64,000 bases of DNA. Origin: Actinostola sp. cb2023. Taxonomy: Eukaryota > Cnidaria > Anthozoa > Actiniaria > Actinostolidae. The notes below the pieces were generated by a model. It had not been told where the DNA came from. It made no database searches and saw only the letters and a list, made by a program, of their open reading frames with translations. The translations under genes were made by a program, and so were the position numbers. Numbering within the stretch: position 1 is the stretch's first letter; every line of letters begins with the position of its first letter. Shown in pieces: positions 23,301 to 49,511 of the stretch. The stretch covers positions 40,095-104,094 of the forward strand of contig JAUJYZ010001438.1 of assembly GCA_033675265.1 (NCBI GenBank). The letters run 5' to 3'.

Positions 23301-24885
23301 AGAGTTGGTACTATTATTAAGACCTGAAGTTTGGTTTACTATTTATTGCTTGCTTGACTAATGACTGACAGAATGACAGACTGGATAACTGACTGACTGA
23401 CAGATGGTCAGAATGACAGATGGTCTGCGACTGACCAACCGACTGCCAGAGAGATATACAGACAGACAGACAGGCCGACTGACTGTCAGAGACATACAGA
23501 CAGACATGCCGACTGACTGCCAGAGAGATATACAGACAGACAGTCCCACTGACTGACTGCCAGAGAGATATACAGACAGACAGTCCGACTGACTGTCAGA
23601 GACATACAGACAGACAGGCCGACTGACTGCCAGAGAGATATACAGACAGACAGGCCGACTGACTGTCAGAGACATACAGACACGACTGACTGCCAGAGAT
23701 ATACACTCAGACAGACAGACAAGCCGATTGACCAATCAACTGCCAGAGAGATATACAGACAGGCCGACTGACCGACCGACTGCCAGAGATATACAGACAG
23801 ACAGGCCGACTGACCGACCAACTGCCAGAGAGATGCAGACAGACAGGCTGACTGACCGACTGCCAGAGAGAGATACAGACAGACAGACAGGCCGACTGAT
23901 TTCTTATTTGTTGTACAATTCCAGGTACCGATGTTCTTGCTGACATGATTGAAACTATGACAGGCAAACGACCAAACATCTTTTTCATGATTTGTTGGAA
24001 ATACCTCTCCCCCATGTTCACATTGGTATGTGAAGTATAATCATCATCATAATGAATAATAATAAAAACATCATCATCATAATTTATAATAATAATAATA
24101 AATAATCATCATAAATCATCATAAATCATCATAATAATTCATAATAATAATTCATAATCATCATAACCATAATTAATAATAATAATAAACTTATTGTTTC
24201 ATTATAGGGAATCATTATTGCCCAACTCGCCATGTGGCAAGGAGTGAGTTATAATAAGAAGCCGTACCCTGACTGGGCCGAGTTTTTTGGCTGGATTCTG
24301 GCGTTTGCTTCAATAATTCAGATACCTATCTTCGCGGTCATTCAGTACTATCACGCCGAAGGAAAGACTATTAGAGAGGTTTGTAGAATTTAAATGAAAT
24401 GGGACAGAAAAATAGAGACTGGGAAACGAAAATAAAGTTTAGTGAAAGATGGATGGGCGCATTGGATGGATGAATGGATGTCGATTGGATAAGATGGAGT
24501 GAGACGGAGAGGGGGAGAGTGATGGACGGTTGAACGAACGACAAAATCTATGAGAGCTAAAAGTGAAAGGAACAAGAGCAAAAATTAAAGCTATTGAATT
24601 GAATAATTGGAATGTGGGAAAGTAGAACAAAGGAAAATGGGATATCCATGAAGGGAAAGGAGACAGGAAACTATAGGAGAGTGAATATATAAACCCATTA
24701 TTGTAACATTGTTCTTTTTCCAGAAACTCCGTAAAGTCCTCTCACCCGATCCCCAAGCTTTTAGAGAAGTCGAAAAGAGAGAAAACATCAAATCTAGGAA
24801 GCTGTTCTTTCTGACTGACTTAGCGACAAACGAAGCCTTACTCTCTGAAAACGCCAACGACGTTGAGAATCCACAGACGATATAG
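14341..24885 (+). CDS. SLC6-family Na+/Cl- -dependent transporter, gene 2 (tandem paralog)
   Basis: Fourteen coding exons: 14341-14608, 17665-17799, 18513-18663, 19088-19192, 19362-19494, 20210-20344, 20426-20529, 21092-21216, 21373-21485, 22477-22608, 23198-23297, 23925-24025, 24208-24378, 24724-24885 (stop TAG). The product is 644 aa. Every intron has the same position and phase as in gene 1, so the pair arose by tandem duplication after the intron pattern was set. The role is the same as gene 1: a plasma-membrane Na+/Cl- -coupled symporter. R54xxW57 precedes TM1 G69-YAVGLGN76-VWRFP, with Gly at the substrate carboxylate position as in GABA and glycine carriers. TM6 has LGLDSQF. EL2 has NTT, NCT and NCS sequons and conserved cysteines. 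It differs mainly in a longer acidic N-tail and a longer acidic C-tail. Substrate is not determined. Introns 2, 5 and 9 hold splice-site-bearing minisatellites. Confidence 0.93.
15111..15345. mobile_element. MITE family 1, copy 3 (degenerate right end)
   Basis: The left end ATACTCCAGTTTCACGTTGT and the inner CTTGACAAAAGACGCATTTG block match copies 1 and 2. The right arm is recognisable (ACAAATGCGTCTGA) but its terminus is decayed. In intron 1 of SLC6 gene 2. Confidence 0.7.
15960..16264. mobile_element. MITE with AGCCTGGTTCACATTAGCG ends
   Basis: About 305 bp. The left end AGCCTGGTTCACATTAGCGT pairs with the right end CGCTAGTGTGAACCAGCCTT. TTA/TA occurs at both flanks. Non-coding. In intron 1 of SLC6 gene 2; the remainder of that intron (14609-15110, 15346-15959, 16265-16770) shows nothing else recognisable. 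Confidence 0.8.
16771..17637. repeat. 17-bp minisatellite (GAGTCGGGCACCTCACT), about 50 copies
   Basis: Nearly homogeneous tandem array ending within 30 bp of the acceptor of exon 2 of SLC6 gene 2 (17665). Variants are mostly TCGGG/TTGGG/TTGAG and CACT/CGCT. The small Arg/Ser/Pro frame on the other strand is an artefact. Confidence 0.95.
18023..18512 (+). repeat. Acceptor-bearing 68-bp minisatellite before exon 3 of SLC6 gene 2
   Basis: Each unit carries GATCTAG then GTATTGGTTTTGCCATGATA, that is, the 3' splice site and about 45 nt of exon 3 coding sequence, followed by AATATGTGGTTTTGGAT. Decoy acceptors are at 18027, 18095, 18163, 18231, 18299, 18369 and 18445. The true exon begins at 18513. 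A decoy would be read in frame for 22 codons and then hit the TAG of the next unit. Confidence 0.88.
18715..18802. repeat. AAAAGTCCATATTTGGTAAC short tandem array
   Basis: About four copies of a 21-bp unit in intron 3 of SLC6 gene 2. Confidence 0.85.
19562..20209 (+). repeat. Acceptor-bearing 109-bp minisatellite before exon 6 of SLC6 gene 2
   Basis: Each unit has CTCAG, then GTCGTATACTTCACTGCTAC (the first 33 nt of exon 6), then intronic sequence ending in a T-rich tract. Decoy exon starts are at 19666, 19775, 19884, 19992 and 20101; the real one is 20210. SLC6 gene 1 has a single-copy version of the same intronic unit (about 6325-6411), which shows the array expanded only in gene 2 after gene duplication. 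Confidence 0.88.
20535..20880. repeat. 35-bp minisatellite (AAAGGTGCCACGGTACATCG), intron 7 of gene 2
   Basis: About nine copies of a unit containing GTGAATGAAAAGGCACAAAG. It starts a few bases after the exon 7 donor (20530). Open frames on the - strand are artefacts. Confidence 0.9.
21477..22135 (+). repeat. Donor-bearing 45-bp minisatellite at the 3' end of exon 9 of SLC6 gene 2
   Basis: Each unit begins with GATGGCCAG then GTAAAACACCAGTAGTATAT, copying the end of exon 9 (GATAGCCAG) and its 5' splice site. About 14 decoy donors follow the true one at 21486, spaced 45 bp. SLC6 gene 1 has only one donor here (8607). Confidence 0.88.
22683..23190. repeat. 33-bp minisatellite (TATTGGGATTCCTGTGTAAT), intron 10 of gene 2
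   Basis: About 15 copies with indels. The unit also includes TGTGCACTGAGCA. It abuts the acceptor of exon 11 (23198), but no exon sequence is visible in the unit. Intron 9 before it (22136-22476) holds nothing recognisable. Confidence 0.9.
23370..23900. repeat. GACTGACTGCCAGAGAGATA minisatellite, intron 11 of gene 2
   Basis: Array of roughly 36-bp units with CAGACAGACAGGCCGACTGA. All open frames across it are artefacts. Confidence 0.9.
24033..24190. repeat. ATC/AAT microsatellite, intron 12 of gene 2
   Basis: CATCATCATAAT and AATAATAAT simple repeats filling the intron between 24025 and 24208. Confidence 0.85.
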
Positions 24886-24914
24886 ACCAATCAAAGGTCA
24901 AACTCTAGGTCACG

Positions 24915-25022
24915 TGACTAACTTAGCAACAAACGAAGCCTTACTCTCTGAAAACGGCAATGACGTTGAGAATCCACAGACGTAGACCAATCAAAGGTCA
25001 AACTCTAGGTCACGTGACTAAT
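24915..25022 (+). repeat. Tandem copy of the last coding segment of SLC6 gene 2
   Basis: A 103-bp direct duplication of about 24812-24914. It repeats ACTTAGC-ACAAACGAAGCC, the remaining codons of the acidic C-tail and the 3' flank GTCACGTGACTAA. The copy lies after the stop codon, so it does not extend the protein. It is another duplication that spans a gene edge. Confidence 0.85.
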
Positions 25023-25208
25023 TTGGCATGCAGTTGCCATGATTACCGCTTACGTCAGCAATTAACAATTCCTGGTTATGTCACTCACTGTGGTTGGTTG
25101 TAGTCAGGCATATTCAGAATATGCGCAAGAGCCTGGATTCGTATAAAAGGCCGTCCCCAATCTGTATTTTCGCAGGTCTCTGGTAACCCTACCAGATTTA
25201 GGGACCTG

Positions 25209-25361
25209 GCCCTGGTTGCACGAAAGGTGGTTAGCACTATCCACCGGATAAGTCTTATCCAATGGATAAAACTGATGCAGTTATCCAATAAATGTTATCG
25301 ATTGGATTGGATAAGACTTATCCGGTGGATAGCGCTAGTCAACCTTCGTGCAATAGGGGCT
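25209..25361. mobile_element. MITE with CCTGGTTGCACGAAAGGTGG ends
   Basis: Arms contain ATCCACCGGATAAGTCTTAT and its complement; ends are CCTGGTTGCACGAA / TTCGTGCAATAGGGG. About 153 bp, non-coding, between the convergent SLC6 gene 2 and WIPI4 genes. Confidence 0.8.
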
Positions 25362-25526
25362 TGTTTTCTGAGCTAGCCTAACAATTGTAGCGAAACTAGT
25401 TCTCGAATGTTAAGGGGTGGCTGTACTGGACTATATCTAAAAATCCCCAACTGGGAGGGGTTTCGATCAAACTCCAACTAATCATGCAGGATCTGTTACA
25501 GTTGTACAAATATTATTATTGATCGA

Positions 25527-25805
25527 TGTTTAAACCATACCAACGCTTCTACTGTTCTATCTGTCTAAGGTAAATTAACTATCCATTCACACAACCTTAC
25601 TCCTAGAGATTACCCCTCAACAACTCAGGCTAGCACTATGTTCAAACCATACCAACACTTCTATTGTTCTATCTGTCTAAGGTAAATTAACTATCCATTC
25701 ACACAAACTTACCCCTAGAGATTACCCCTCAACAACTCAGGCTAGCACTATGTTTAAACCATACCAACACTTCTACTGTTCTATCTGTCTCAGGTAAATT
25801 AACTG
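25527..25805. repeat. 115-bp tandem repeat, 2.5 copies
   Basis: Unit includes AAACCATACCAACACTTCTA and GATTACCCCTCAACAACTCA. Lies between SLC6 gene 2 and WIPI4. The rest of this convergent intergenic region (25806-26356) has AATAAA at about 25937 (+) and AATAAA on the - strand near 26120-26125, which are candidate polyadenylation signals for the two genes. Confidence 0.8.
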
Positions 25806-26356
25806 TACATTCCACCATACTTTTTTTAATCCATCTAGTTTGTATATATTGTTTTTTATTTAATAGTGCAATATTTGAATTCATTTTAAACTATTTATAC
25901 AGTGAATTACTTTTAGTACGTATTTTATATGAGTAAAATAAAGAATGTTTTAGGGCGAACGAGGATTGTTTTTATTCTTCCTTTCTGTCTTCCTTTCTAC
26001 CTCTGGTTTTGTTTTTTCCTTCGGCTTCTTCACTCTCTATCTTTCTCCCTTCCTACTGTCATTCCTTCGTCACATTCTTTCTTCTTCCTTTCCTTCATCC
26101 ATTCATTTGAGGGCCACAAGTTTATTACCGGTGTATAATTAAGTGCCTGGTTTCCCTCTTGAACTAACGTTTCTACTACTATTACTTCTACTACTATTAC
26201 TACTACTACTATTACTACTATCCCTTCCTGCTTCCTTTCTTTTCCCTTCCTTCCCTACGCTCTCTCCTCGGCTCTCTTTCTCCATCCCAAACGACAAGCA
26301 AGCTATACAAACTATGCTTATCTTCATTCCAATCTGTGCCGATTCTTTTTGATTCG

Positions 26357-42310
<15,954 letters not shown>

Positions 42311-42705
42311 TTTAAGGTTTTTGTCGTGTTTTATTTTTGTGTCAACCTGCTGTCACTCTCATCCGCCATCTTTGTTTTTGGTTTGAGCTTAGTAACCTGG
42401 CATACATATCATGTGAAAAATGGCCTTTCGGGGGAAGGGAAGGGGTGTCTGTTTGTGAAAGAAAGGAAGTAGAACGAATGAGAGAAAGAAAGAGAGAAAG
42501 AAAGAGATAAAGAAAGAAAGAAAAAATTCACGTGACATAGATTGAGTTTATAATCGGTGCTTAATATTGATTCAATCGCTGGACTGATCTCTGATCATGA
42601 GAAATGAAATAAATATTTTTTATTCAGCTTGAGCTTTACCAGCTTACTACTACAGAGGTAATATAGAATGAGTTATGCTATACAAGACGCATGCTGTTGT
42701 CAAGT

Positions 42706-43287
42706 TTACCGGAATCTGTGATAAACTGAGCGAAAATAATTTCCTAGCCACATAGAAGTGGAGATTTCATCAAATAACTTTGCAACAAAGTGCTTACAAT
42801 TGTTTGAAAGTAGATTATACCCTTGCAACATATTAGCGTTTTCGAGAAGAAAATGTGCGAAATGCATCATGTAATACTCTTTCCCTCTACAATCGTTCTC
42901 TTTTATCTTTGTAATTGGGGTTAGTCTTGCTACGCACGTGTCATCGACTCCATAACACCCAAACACCACATCGATATCTCGGCTTTTTTGAATGACAATA
43001 CCCTCGCCAGCCTTTTCAACAGACCAGTACCAATGTACTGTCTCCAATATCATGAACTGATGGTTCATGATTAAATCTGTCCATTGCCAATCGTATAATG
43101 GACTCTTGTACACCCAGACATTCAAAATTTCCTCAATGCCGAAGACTGAATTGTCTTCATTCAGTCTTTTTTCAAGTCCCTTCCTATCCATTTCTATCCG
43201 AGTCTGGGCATCCAAATCATAAAATACGACAGTGAAGTTCTGTACTCTGGCTTGTTTTCGGCTTCTCGGTGACACTGATGCCGACAT
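42706..43287 (-). CDS. Small protein with C-terminal NNCKHF motif, copy A
   Basis: 193 aa from the ATG at 43287 to a TAA at 42706, within one coding exon. Not firmly recognised. Features: a hydrophobic middle with MNHQFMILETVHWYWSVEKA, a GEGIVIQKS strand, and near the C-terminus YNLLSNNCKHFVAKLFDEIS. An upstream His strand followed by an NC-x-x-F box is how LRAT/NlpC-P60-like proteins present their catalytic His and Cys, so a distant papain-like (NC-domain) fold is possible. This is inference from short motifs. A strong acceptor (pyrimidine tract then CTTTAG) ends at 43331, and a donor CCAAG-GTAGGT at 44155 suggests a 5' UTR exon farther upstream. It sits 395 bp upstream of WIPI4 on the same strand. 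A near-identical copy is at 61955 and a broken copy at 48540. Confidence 0.7.
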   Translation of the reverse strand: MSASVSPRSRKQARVQNFTVVFYDLDAQTRIEMDRKGLEKRLNEDNSVFGIEEILNVWVYKSPLYDWQWTDLIMNHQFMILETVHWYWSVEKAGEGIVIQKSRDIDVVFGCYGVDDTCVARLTPITKIKENDCRGKEYYMMHFAHFLLENANMLQGYNLLSNNCKHFVAKLFDEISTSMWLGNYFRSVYHRFR

Positions 43288-43330
43288 CACTCGATTTACT
43301 GTCTTTCAAGAGCCTGCTCTTCAGTTGTGT

Positions 43331-44200
43331 CTAAAGGCACAGCGAGAAAAAAATAATGAAATAATTAATGTAAGTATAATGAAGAATGTTTTAGTTCAGT
43401 TCAGTTTCGATTTCGATTGCTATATATGTGCCACGTAGTACCAATTCTCTGGCGTAGCCTGCGTAGCCTTTCCTTCCCTTTCCCTTCCCTTCCCCTCCCC
43501 CTTCCCTTCTCCTTCACTTCTCCCTTCCCTTGGAATTATTATTCAAAGTAGCTCGGAAGAGTACTGTTTACATCGCCATTGAATCATATTGATTTTAATA
43601 TGACCCTCTGTTGTGCCTGAATCCGTAGTCGACTAGAAGCAATATCACTGATTGTTGCGGTAAACGCCCAATAGTGTTGTCATGAACAGCCTTATTCTAA
43701 ATTGCAAAATCAAAACTGCTGAAACTGAAGGATTTTTAAACCGGTAGCGTGGCCCCTTTCGGATTTCCATATATATTTCAAAAATTAAAGAGGATTGTTT
43801 GGCCAAAATGTACGTGGGATCACAGGTATCCCAAGTTCAATATTAGTGTAAATGTATGGCGTCTTTTGAACGCTATATAAATCATTTGGTAAAAATTCAG
43901 TTTGAATAAAATATCGAAAACACTAACTTGTTTGTAGTCATCTCTTCTGTGTCCGAGCCGATTTTAAGCCGAATCCGTTCAGTTTTTGGTGAGTTATAGT
44001 CGATTTGGTTTGTCACGTATCATCACACTAGAGAATCAGGAGAACCTTCTCAATTCTCTAGTGCATGTAAAACACTGTAACTACAAGTTAGTGACTGAAC
44101 TAGAAATTTTCAACCGTCGGTTCTTTCAACACATTGCACAGCAGAATGACCTACCTTGGTTTGACTGAAGGAAAAAGCTCTTTAGCTTGCATCTCGTGTT
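43331..44200 (-). promoter_or_regulatory. Probable 5' UTR intron and leader exon of the NNCKHF gene
   Basis: The donor CAAG-GTAGGT (44155) is conserved in the third copy as CAAG-GTACGT (about 50991). The acceptor lies at 43331. The intervening DNA contains GTAGCTCGGAAGAGTACTG near 43550, which also recurs at 50615 and 63935. This conservation in otherwise diverged copies suggests a functional leader and promoter. No TATA box is evident. Confidence 0.45.
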
Positions 44201-44780
44201 ATATAGTACAGCATGAAAGTGATAACAGCGTGGAACCACATTTCTAGGAAAAATACGAATACTCGAAGCTGATTGGCTAAGAGTCCCTCTCTTCCGAAAA
44301 TCTTACAGTTCCAAGTATTTTACATAATTCGGATTTTTCCGAAGTTTCACGAATCTTCATCGTGGTGAGTCGGAAGGTATATGTATACGGAAGCACAGGA
44401 TTTCGATTTCGGTTTTTTGCTCTCGCCCTTAACTTTGCTTTTGTTTTTCGTTTTTGCTTTTCGATTTGGTTTCCTTTCCGTTTTGCCAAGAGGTTTTGCT
44501 TTTCGTTTTTGTTTACGTACCTTTTTGTTTTCTTTTTGTTTTTGTTTTTTTTGTGTTCGAAAACAAAAACAAACAGCTGAAATCCATAAGCAAATACCGT
44601 TATCTTCTTCTTCTGAAGTGAACGAAGTCGTTATTTTATATTCAGAGGGCGACACTAATGTATGCTGGTGCACTAACAAACCTGTGAACCTGGCCCTACA
44701 CTGAGTCAAAACCTAGTGATCAAACAAGAACTGATCGAATACTGTATTTATTTCAGTAATGTAATTCGCGTTATTACTCG
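44200..44780. other. T-rich spacer
   Basis: Low-complexity TTTTGCTTTTCGTTTTTG tract at about 44400-44560; the Lys/Arg-rich open frames opposite are artefacts. Nothing else is recognisable. Confidence 0.5.
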
Positions 44781-44841
44781 TGCCCATTACTCCGGCGTGC
44801 CCAGGCCTAAGGCCGGGCACGAGTCTAAGAATACAGTCCGT

Positions 44842-45659
44842 CATTCTCGTACCCAGAGCCCGCTCGTCATTTGGTTTGTCGCTGGCTCTGGGAAACCCTG
44901 TTGCTCGGTCGTCAAATTTTGACGACCAAGTCGTCAGAGCGCATGCTCATACTAAAGACCGCTGAGAACGGGTACTGTGGAAGAGTCTACTGGCTACGTA
45001 GTATTCAAACAATGTAACAAGTACACAAGTTTGTACATTTATCTTCGTGTAGCCGTTTAAAAGCCCTTCGACGTTCATCACCCGTTCTTCTCTGGCTCTG
45101 TTGCGATAAAGGCTGGACGATAAATACATGTTCTAATATAATCTTGCATGTGAGCCTTCCTGTCTTCCGCTTTGTTATTGTTTCTCTCGAATTATAAACT
45201 GATATTCCTTTGAATGCTCAAAGCGAGTACGATCGATTGTGTCCAGATTGTGTCTGTAGCCGTTACTTTTATAATTTATGTATTGTTAGATCTCCCTTCC
45301 GACGAATTTATGTCTACACAGTTTCCATTGATTTATTATTTATTATATTTATTATTAGGAGGACCAGATTGGAAAAAAGCAGAGCTTTATCTGTAATTCC
45401 TCGTTAAATAAAGTGTTATTATTATTATTCAAAAAAGGTATATAGTTTTTGAAAATAATATTGTATGAAATTACTACAACCGTCGCTGTCATTCGCTTCG
45501 TTCGATTTGCAAGTTTGAATCTTTGTTTATCTCATGGACCGGCAATCAAATACGATCATTCATTGTTGATTTCAACAGCCAATGAAATTCGCTAAAATTT
45601 CAGTGTTTCCCAGAGCCAGCGACGAACCAAATGAGGAGTGGGCTCTGGGTACGAGAATG
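44842..45659. mobile_element. 818-bp TIR element with exact 10-bp target duplication
   Basis: Ends begin CATTCTCGTACCCAGAGCCC on both strands; the inverted repeats extend about 55 bp to GGCTCTGGGAAAC with a few mismatches. It is flanked by TACAGTCCGT at 44832-44841 and 45660-45669. A long TIR with a 9-10 bp duplication is the Mutator-like (MULE) signature; class is inferred. No transposase frame, so non-autonomous. It appears inserted within another repeat whose GGCCTAAGGCCGGGCACGAG end lies at about 44807 and whose inverted counterpart is at about 48000-48030. Confidence 0.85.
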
Positions 45660-46049
45660 TACAGTCCGTATTTTGTTTGTTGGTACCGGTCGCGAATCTG
45701 CAATCGAGTGGGACTGGAAACGAGACCACGAGACTTATCAACACGCATCTCAACACGACGATCTCCTTCTTCGCAAACCTTGTTGGGAGAAGGTTATGTT
45801 GATGCGATCCTTCTATATGAAAATAACTATACGAAATTATGCAACGTTTTGAATGTGTACATGTTACTGTTAATCATGCATTAACAGGCCCGTAGCAAGG
45901 GGAAAATTATTGGAGGGGCACGCACGGGGGCATGCTCCCTTGAAACATTTTGAGGTATAGGGTCTGGCTCTGAAATAGCATTTCCTGCCTTCTGAGAGTA
46001 GTCCAGTTCAACAAGTTAATACTGACAGACTGAAATCGTCTCAAGCCGA

Positions 46050-46703
46050 TGTTAAGGCAGGGTCTTTTTTCCGATCCTTGGAAAATCACATTTTCTGTTA
46101 TATCTGCTTCCAATTTAAACGTATGCAATTAATTTTTGTTTCTAAAGTATCATTTAGGTTTCTTAATATTTTGAGCTTGATAGTGTTGACTTTTGGTAGT
46201 CACGTGACCATAAGGCTATGAAAAGAGATATTTGCAAATGGAGTGATGGTTGTTTTGTATTTTCAAAACATTTTTATGTGAAACAGTTAAGTTCAAAGAG
46301 CTAAATGAGAATCTGTTTGGAACGGATGACTATAGTTTTTAATTAACGATAAAATTATAATAATAGAAATAGTGAACTTAGTCAAGTGCATGACCTGTTT
46401 TGTGGATTATCTCGTTAGGAAAATAGGAAAAACATCCATTCCAAACGGAACCTTGTTATGCACCTTAAATGCAACAATATCACACCAAAAGATTTCAGAA
46501 ATAGATCACAACCCCATTTCCAAATCTATATTTTCCTCGTCAATAGGTCACGTGACCATGGAATGTCAAAAATGTCAAACTTAAAATGTCAAGCAACCTA
46601 AATCAGTGTCACTTTAGGACCAAACATCAATTCAATAGGTTTAAACTGGAAGAAGATATTTGAAAACATAGAAATTGTAAAAAGACCCTGCCTTAACATG
46701 CTT
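46050..46703. mobile_element. TIR element with TTAAGGCAGGGTCTTTTT ends
   Basis: Left GATGTTAAGGCAGGGTCTTT pairs with right AAAAAGACCCTGCCTTAACA. Internal blocks such as GTCACGTGACCAT also pair, so it is a long imperfect palindrome of about 650 bp. No target duplication or coding frame was identified. Confidence 0.75.
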
Positions 46704-47036
46704 GAGGTACCATCTAGCGTTTACACAAAAGGCAAAACCATGGATACTGTAGACTAGCTGTACTCATTCATTAATTGAACCGAGGTTTTAATCATGCAAC
46801 TTGTGTTGCACAGTGGATCACTGAACCTATACGCTAACAGTTCTGTTTGCCTAACATGGCTGTTCGAGTTGACTTTGGAAAAAAAAAAAAACTTTTCGGG
46901 ATATATCGTTTACAGTACATCTGCCAAACAACTGCTTTCTGTTTTCATTTTGCCCCACAAACTAGTGGGCAGCAGCCGCAAGGTCAAGATTTGTCAGTCC
47001 TGTTCCTGTGCCACTCACAGTCAGTAGGATACTTGG

Positions 47037-47572
47037 TAGTCTCCCTCGCAGCCGTGCTAAGTGTCGTCACGCAACGCTCTCTCCCCTCAGACACGGCTGC
47101 TTACCCGAGCTAAACATTCCGTTCCAATTGTAAGTGTTTAGCCAATCATATCACGTTTTTCGATATTCATGTTCACTGGTTGTCAACAACTCGACACTCC
47201 CATGCTCATGTTTCGTTGTTTATTTACCTAAGAACATTGCAAAGTTAGGAAATGAATTCACATACACGATTTACTAGTCTTCTTGGCAGCCGTGTTTAGT
47301 GTATTGGTTTAGTGTATTGCCCAGTTAAACTCTTTGATACTCGTTCATATGAAATTATTTCGCTGCAAGGCAAAACGCTTCGTCAATGGACGTCATCTTG
47401 TTTGTCACTGGTCTTTGGTATGTTCGGTATGGCGCGAACCTTGGCCTGTTTTCGGGCAAAGAGCTCTGATTGGCTAATTCTGTGGAACGGAATGTTTAGC
47501 TCGGGTAAGCAGCCGTGTCTGAGGGGAGAGAACGTTGCGTGACGACACTTAGCACGGCTGCGAGGGAGACTA
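47037..47572. mobile_element. 536-bp long-TIR element with 9-bp target duplication
   Basis: Ends TAGTCTCCCTCGCAGCCGTG on both strands; inverted repeats run about 90 bp (through CTCAGACACGGCTGC and GAGCTAAACATTCCGTTC). Flanked by GATACTTGG at 47028-47036 and 47573-47581. Long TIRs plus 9-bp duplication suggest a non-autonomous Mutator-like element (inference). A deletion derivative lies at 37262-37346 and a likely relic at 2463-2511. Confidence 0.9.
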
Positions 47573-48065
47573 GATACTTGGTTGTAATTGAATGATCATC
47601 GGCAGAACTAGCCTTCTATACCAAAAGAGTGAAGTGTTAAAATCTGCTTAGTCATTATATATACTTGTATTTAATACATACATGTTTCTCCACCTTCCAT
47701 TCGTGAGGGACTTGAGCTGTGAAGAACGAAGAGACAACATATAATACCGGCCAGCTCAGAATTTGTATAAACGCCGGCCGGTTAGACGGTTGAGAGTGCT
47801 AGCAAAATCGAAAAAACATATTTAGATTTTGTGTAACTACTTTACGTGAGTTTTAATTTGACAGCTGAACTTGCCCCTTGACCTCCGGTGCTTCCTGATT
47901 GGTTTGTGATTTGTAATCTCTCTCGTGGTAAGACTCGTTGTCTCCTTCTCCAAATTTTCGACATGGACCAACAAAAAAAATACCAACTGTATTTTTAGAT
48001 TCGTGCCCGGCCTTAGGCCTGGGCACGAGTACAAATCCCTTTTTCAATTATTTTTCACATAATAA

Positions 48066-48312
48066 CCAGGCCCGTAGCCAGGGGTGCGCACGGGGTGCGT
48101 TTGCACCCCCCCCCCCCCCCCCCCCCCTCCACAGGCCCCAAAGGTCCGCATTTTTGGAGTACTGTCAAGGTCCACTATTTAGAGTCAGTGCAGTCGGTTA
48201 AAGTGACTGAGCCGGATATGAAAACGAACATATATAAATTTAAAGAGTAGACCCAAAGGAAGGGGGGTCACAGGCACCCTGTGACCTCCCCCTGCCTACG
48301 CCCCTGTATTAA
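48066..48312. mobile_element. MITE with AGGCCCGTAGCCAGGGG ends and poly-C tract
   Basis: Left end CCAGGCCCGTAGCCAGGGGT, right end CCCCTGCCTACGCCCCTG. A C homopolymer of about 22 lies at 48104-48127. A related start occurs near 45888. Confidence 0.55.
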
Positions 48313-48539
48313 CTTTTTCTTTAAAATGGGTCTATATTTCAGTGACAAATCCTTGGAAAGGGTAAGAATTTTCCAATTTTTCAGTCATCCTTAAATAGGG
48401 TCAGAGTTTCGACATCCCGGGGGCACACCCCTATCCTAAATTTCCGGGAGTACCCCCCCGGCCCCGGGCCGCAATGGGCACATTCATTTAGCTTGATGTA
48501 CTCTTTTTCTATGTATATTTTATTTATAACTATAACATT

Positions 48540-49050
48540 CTTACCTATCGGAATCTCTGAAAACAAAAAATGAGTAAATATAATTTCGCAGCTTCGTAGA
48601 ATTGGATATTTCATCAAATAACTTTGCGACGAAATGCTTACAATTGTTTGAAAGTAGATCTTTCACCATGTTAGCGTTTTGGAGAAGAAAATGTGCGAAA
48701 TGCATCATGGAATACTCTTTCCCTCTACAATCGTTCTCTTTTATCTTTTTAATTTGGGTTCGTCTTGCTTCACGTTCGGTTCATGTTCATTGAGAAATTC
48801 GCGTCCCAATAACACCGCATCCTTATTTCGGCTTTTTTGAATGACAATACCCTCGCCAACCTTTTCAACAGACCAGTACCAATGTACTGTCTTCAATATC
48901 ATGAACTGATGGTTCATGATTAAATCTGTCCATTGCCAATCGTATAATGGGCTCTTGTACACCCAGACACCCCATGCAAATATCCTCATTGTCGTCACTG
49001 AAGGACTTGTCCTGAATTCTTCTATCAAGTTCCTTAAAATTAGGTAACAC
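48540..49050 (-). pseudogene. Broken copy C of the NNCKHF gene
   Basis: The reverse strand retains VWVYKSPLYDWQWTDLIMNH, VHWYWSVEKVGEGIVIQKS and LLSNNCKHFVAKLFDEIS, but in different frames. One frame change falls near 48975 (before GVWVYKS) and another near 48800 (before KENDCRGKEY). The N-terminal part is diverged. Its leader-like region lies at 50605-51030, separated from it by an inserted element (49175-50233). Most likely a dead duplicate. Confidence 0.75.
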
Positions 49051-49174
49051 TTAAAATTACTCTGGAAAAGGAGGGGGGGTGGTATCTAATTTCCAATACA
49101 GAATCACTGGTAATGCAACAACAAACCGTTATTTAATTAACAAATTATAAACAATTATTATTCTGGTAACTTAT

Positions 49175-49430
49175 CAGGGGCGTAGCGTCCCTTACGCATA
49201 TACGGAGTTTGCCATTATGCGGTAAAATTTGTCTACTGTCCAACTGACTGAGTCAAAAACCCAGGAAATGGCACTTTAGGGAGTGTATTTATCCTCAGTC
49301 AGTGTGTATAATTGTAGTTAGTAGCAGCCCCAGTGAACAATCTCTCAAACAAAATAAATACTGAAAAAAATGAGTGATCAGCATTTTACTTATTCTCCTT
49401 CGCACCCGTTATTAGCGTTATTAGTGTTAA

Positions 49431-49511
<81 letters not shown>

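Noticed and set aside
43986..44168. 60-aa frame MVSYSRFGLSRIITLENQEN...
   Set aside because: On the + strand over the conserved leader of the - strand gene; the related copy near 50.9 kb does not keep the frame.
44347..44709. Lys/Arg-rich 120-aa frame and its complement
   Set aside because: Low-complexity T-rich DNA; no domain, no counterpart in the duplicated copies.
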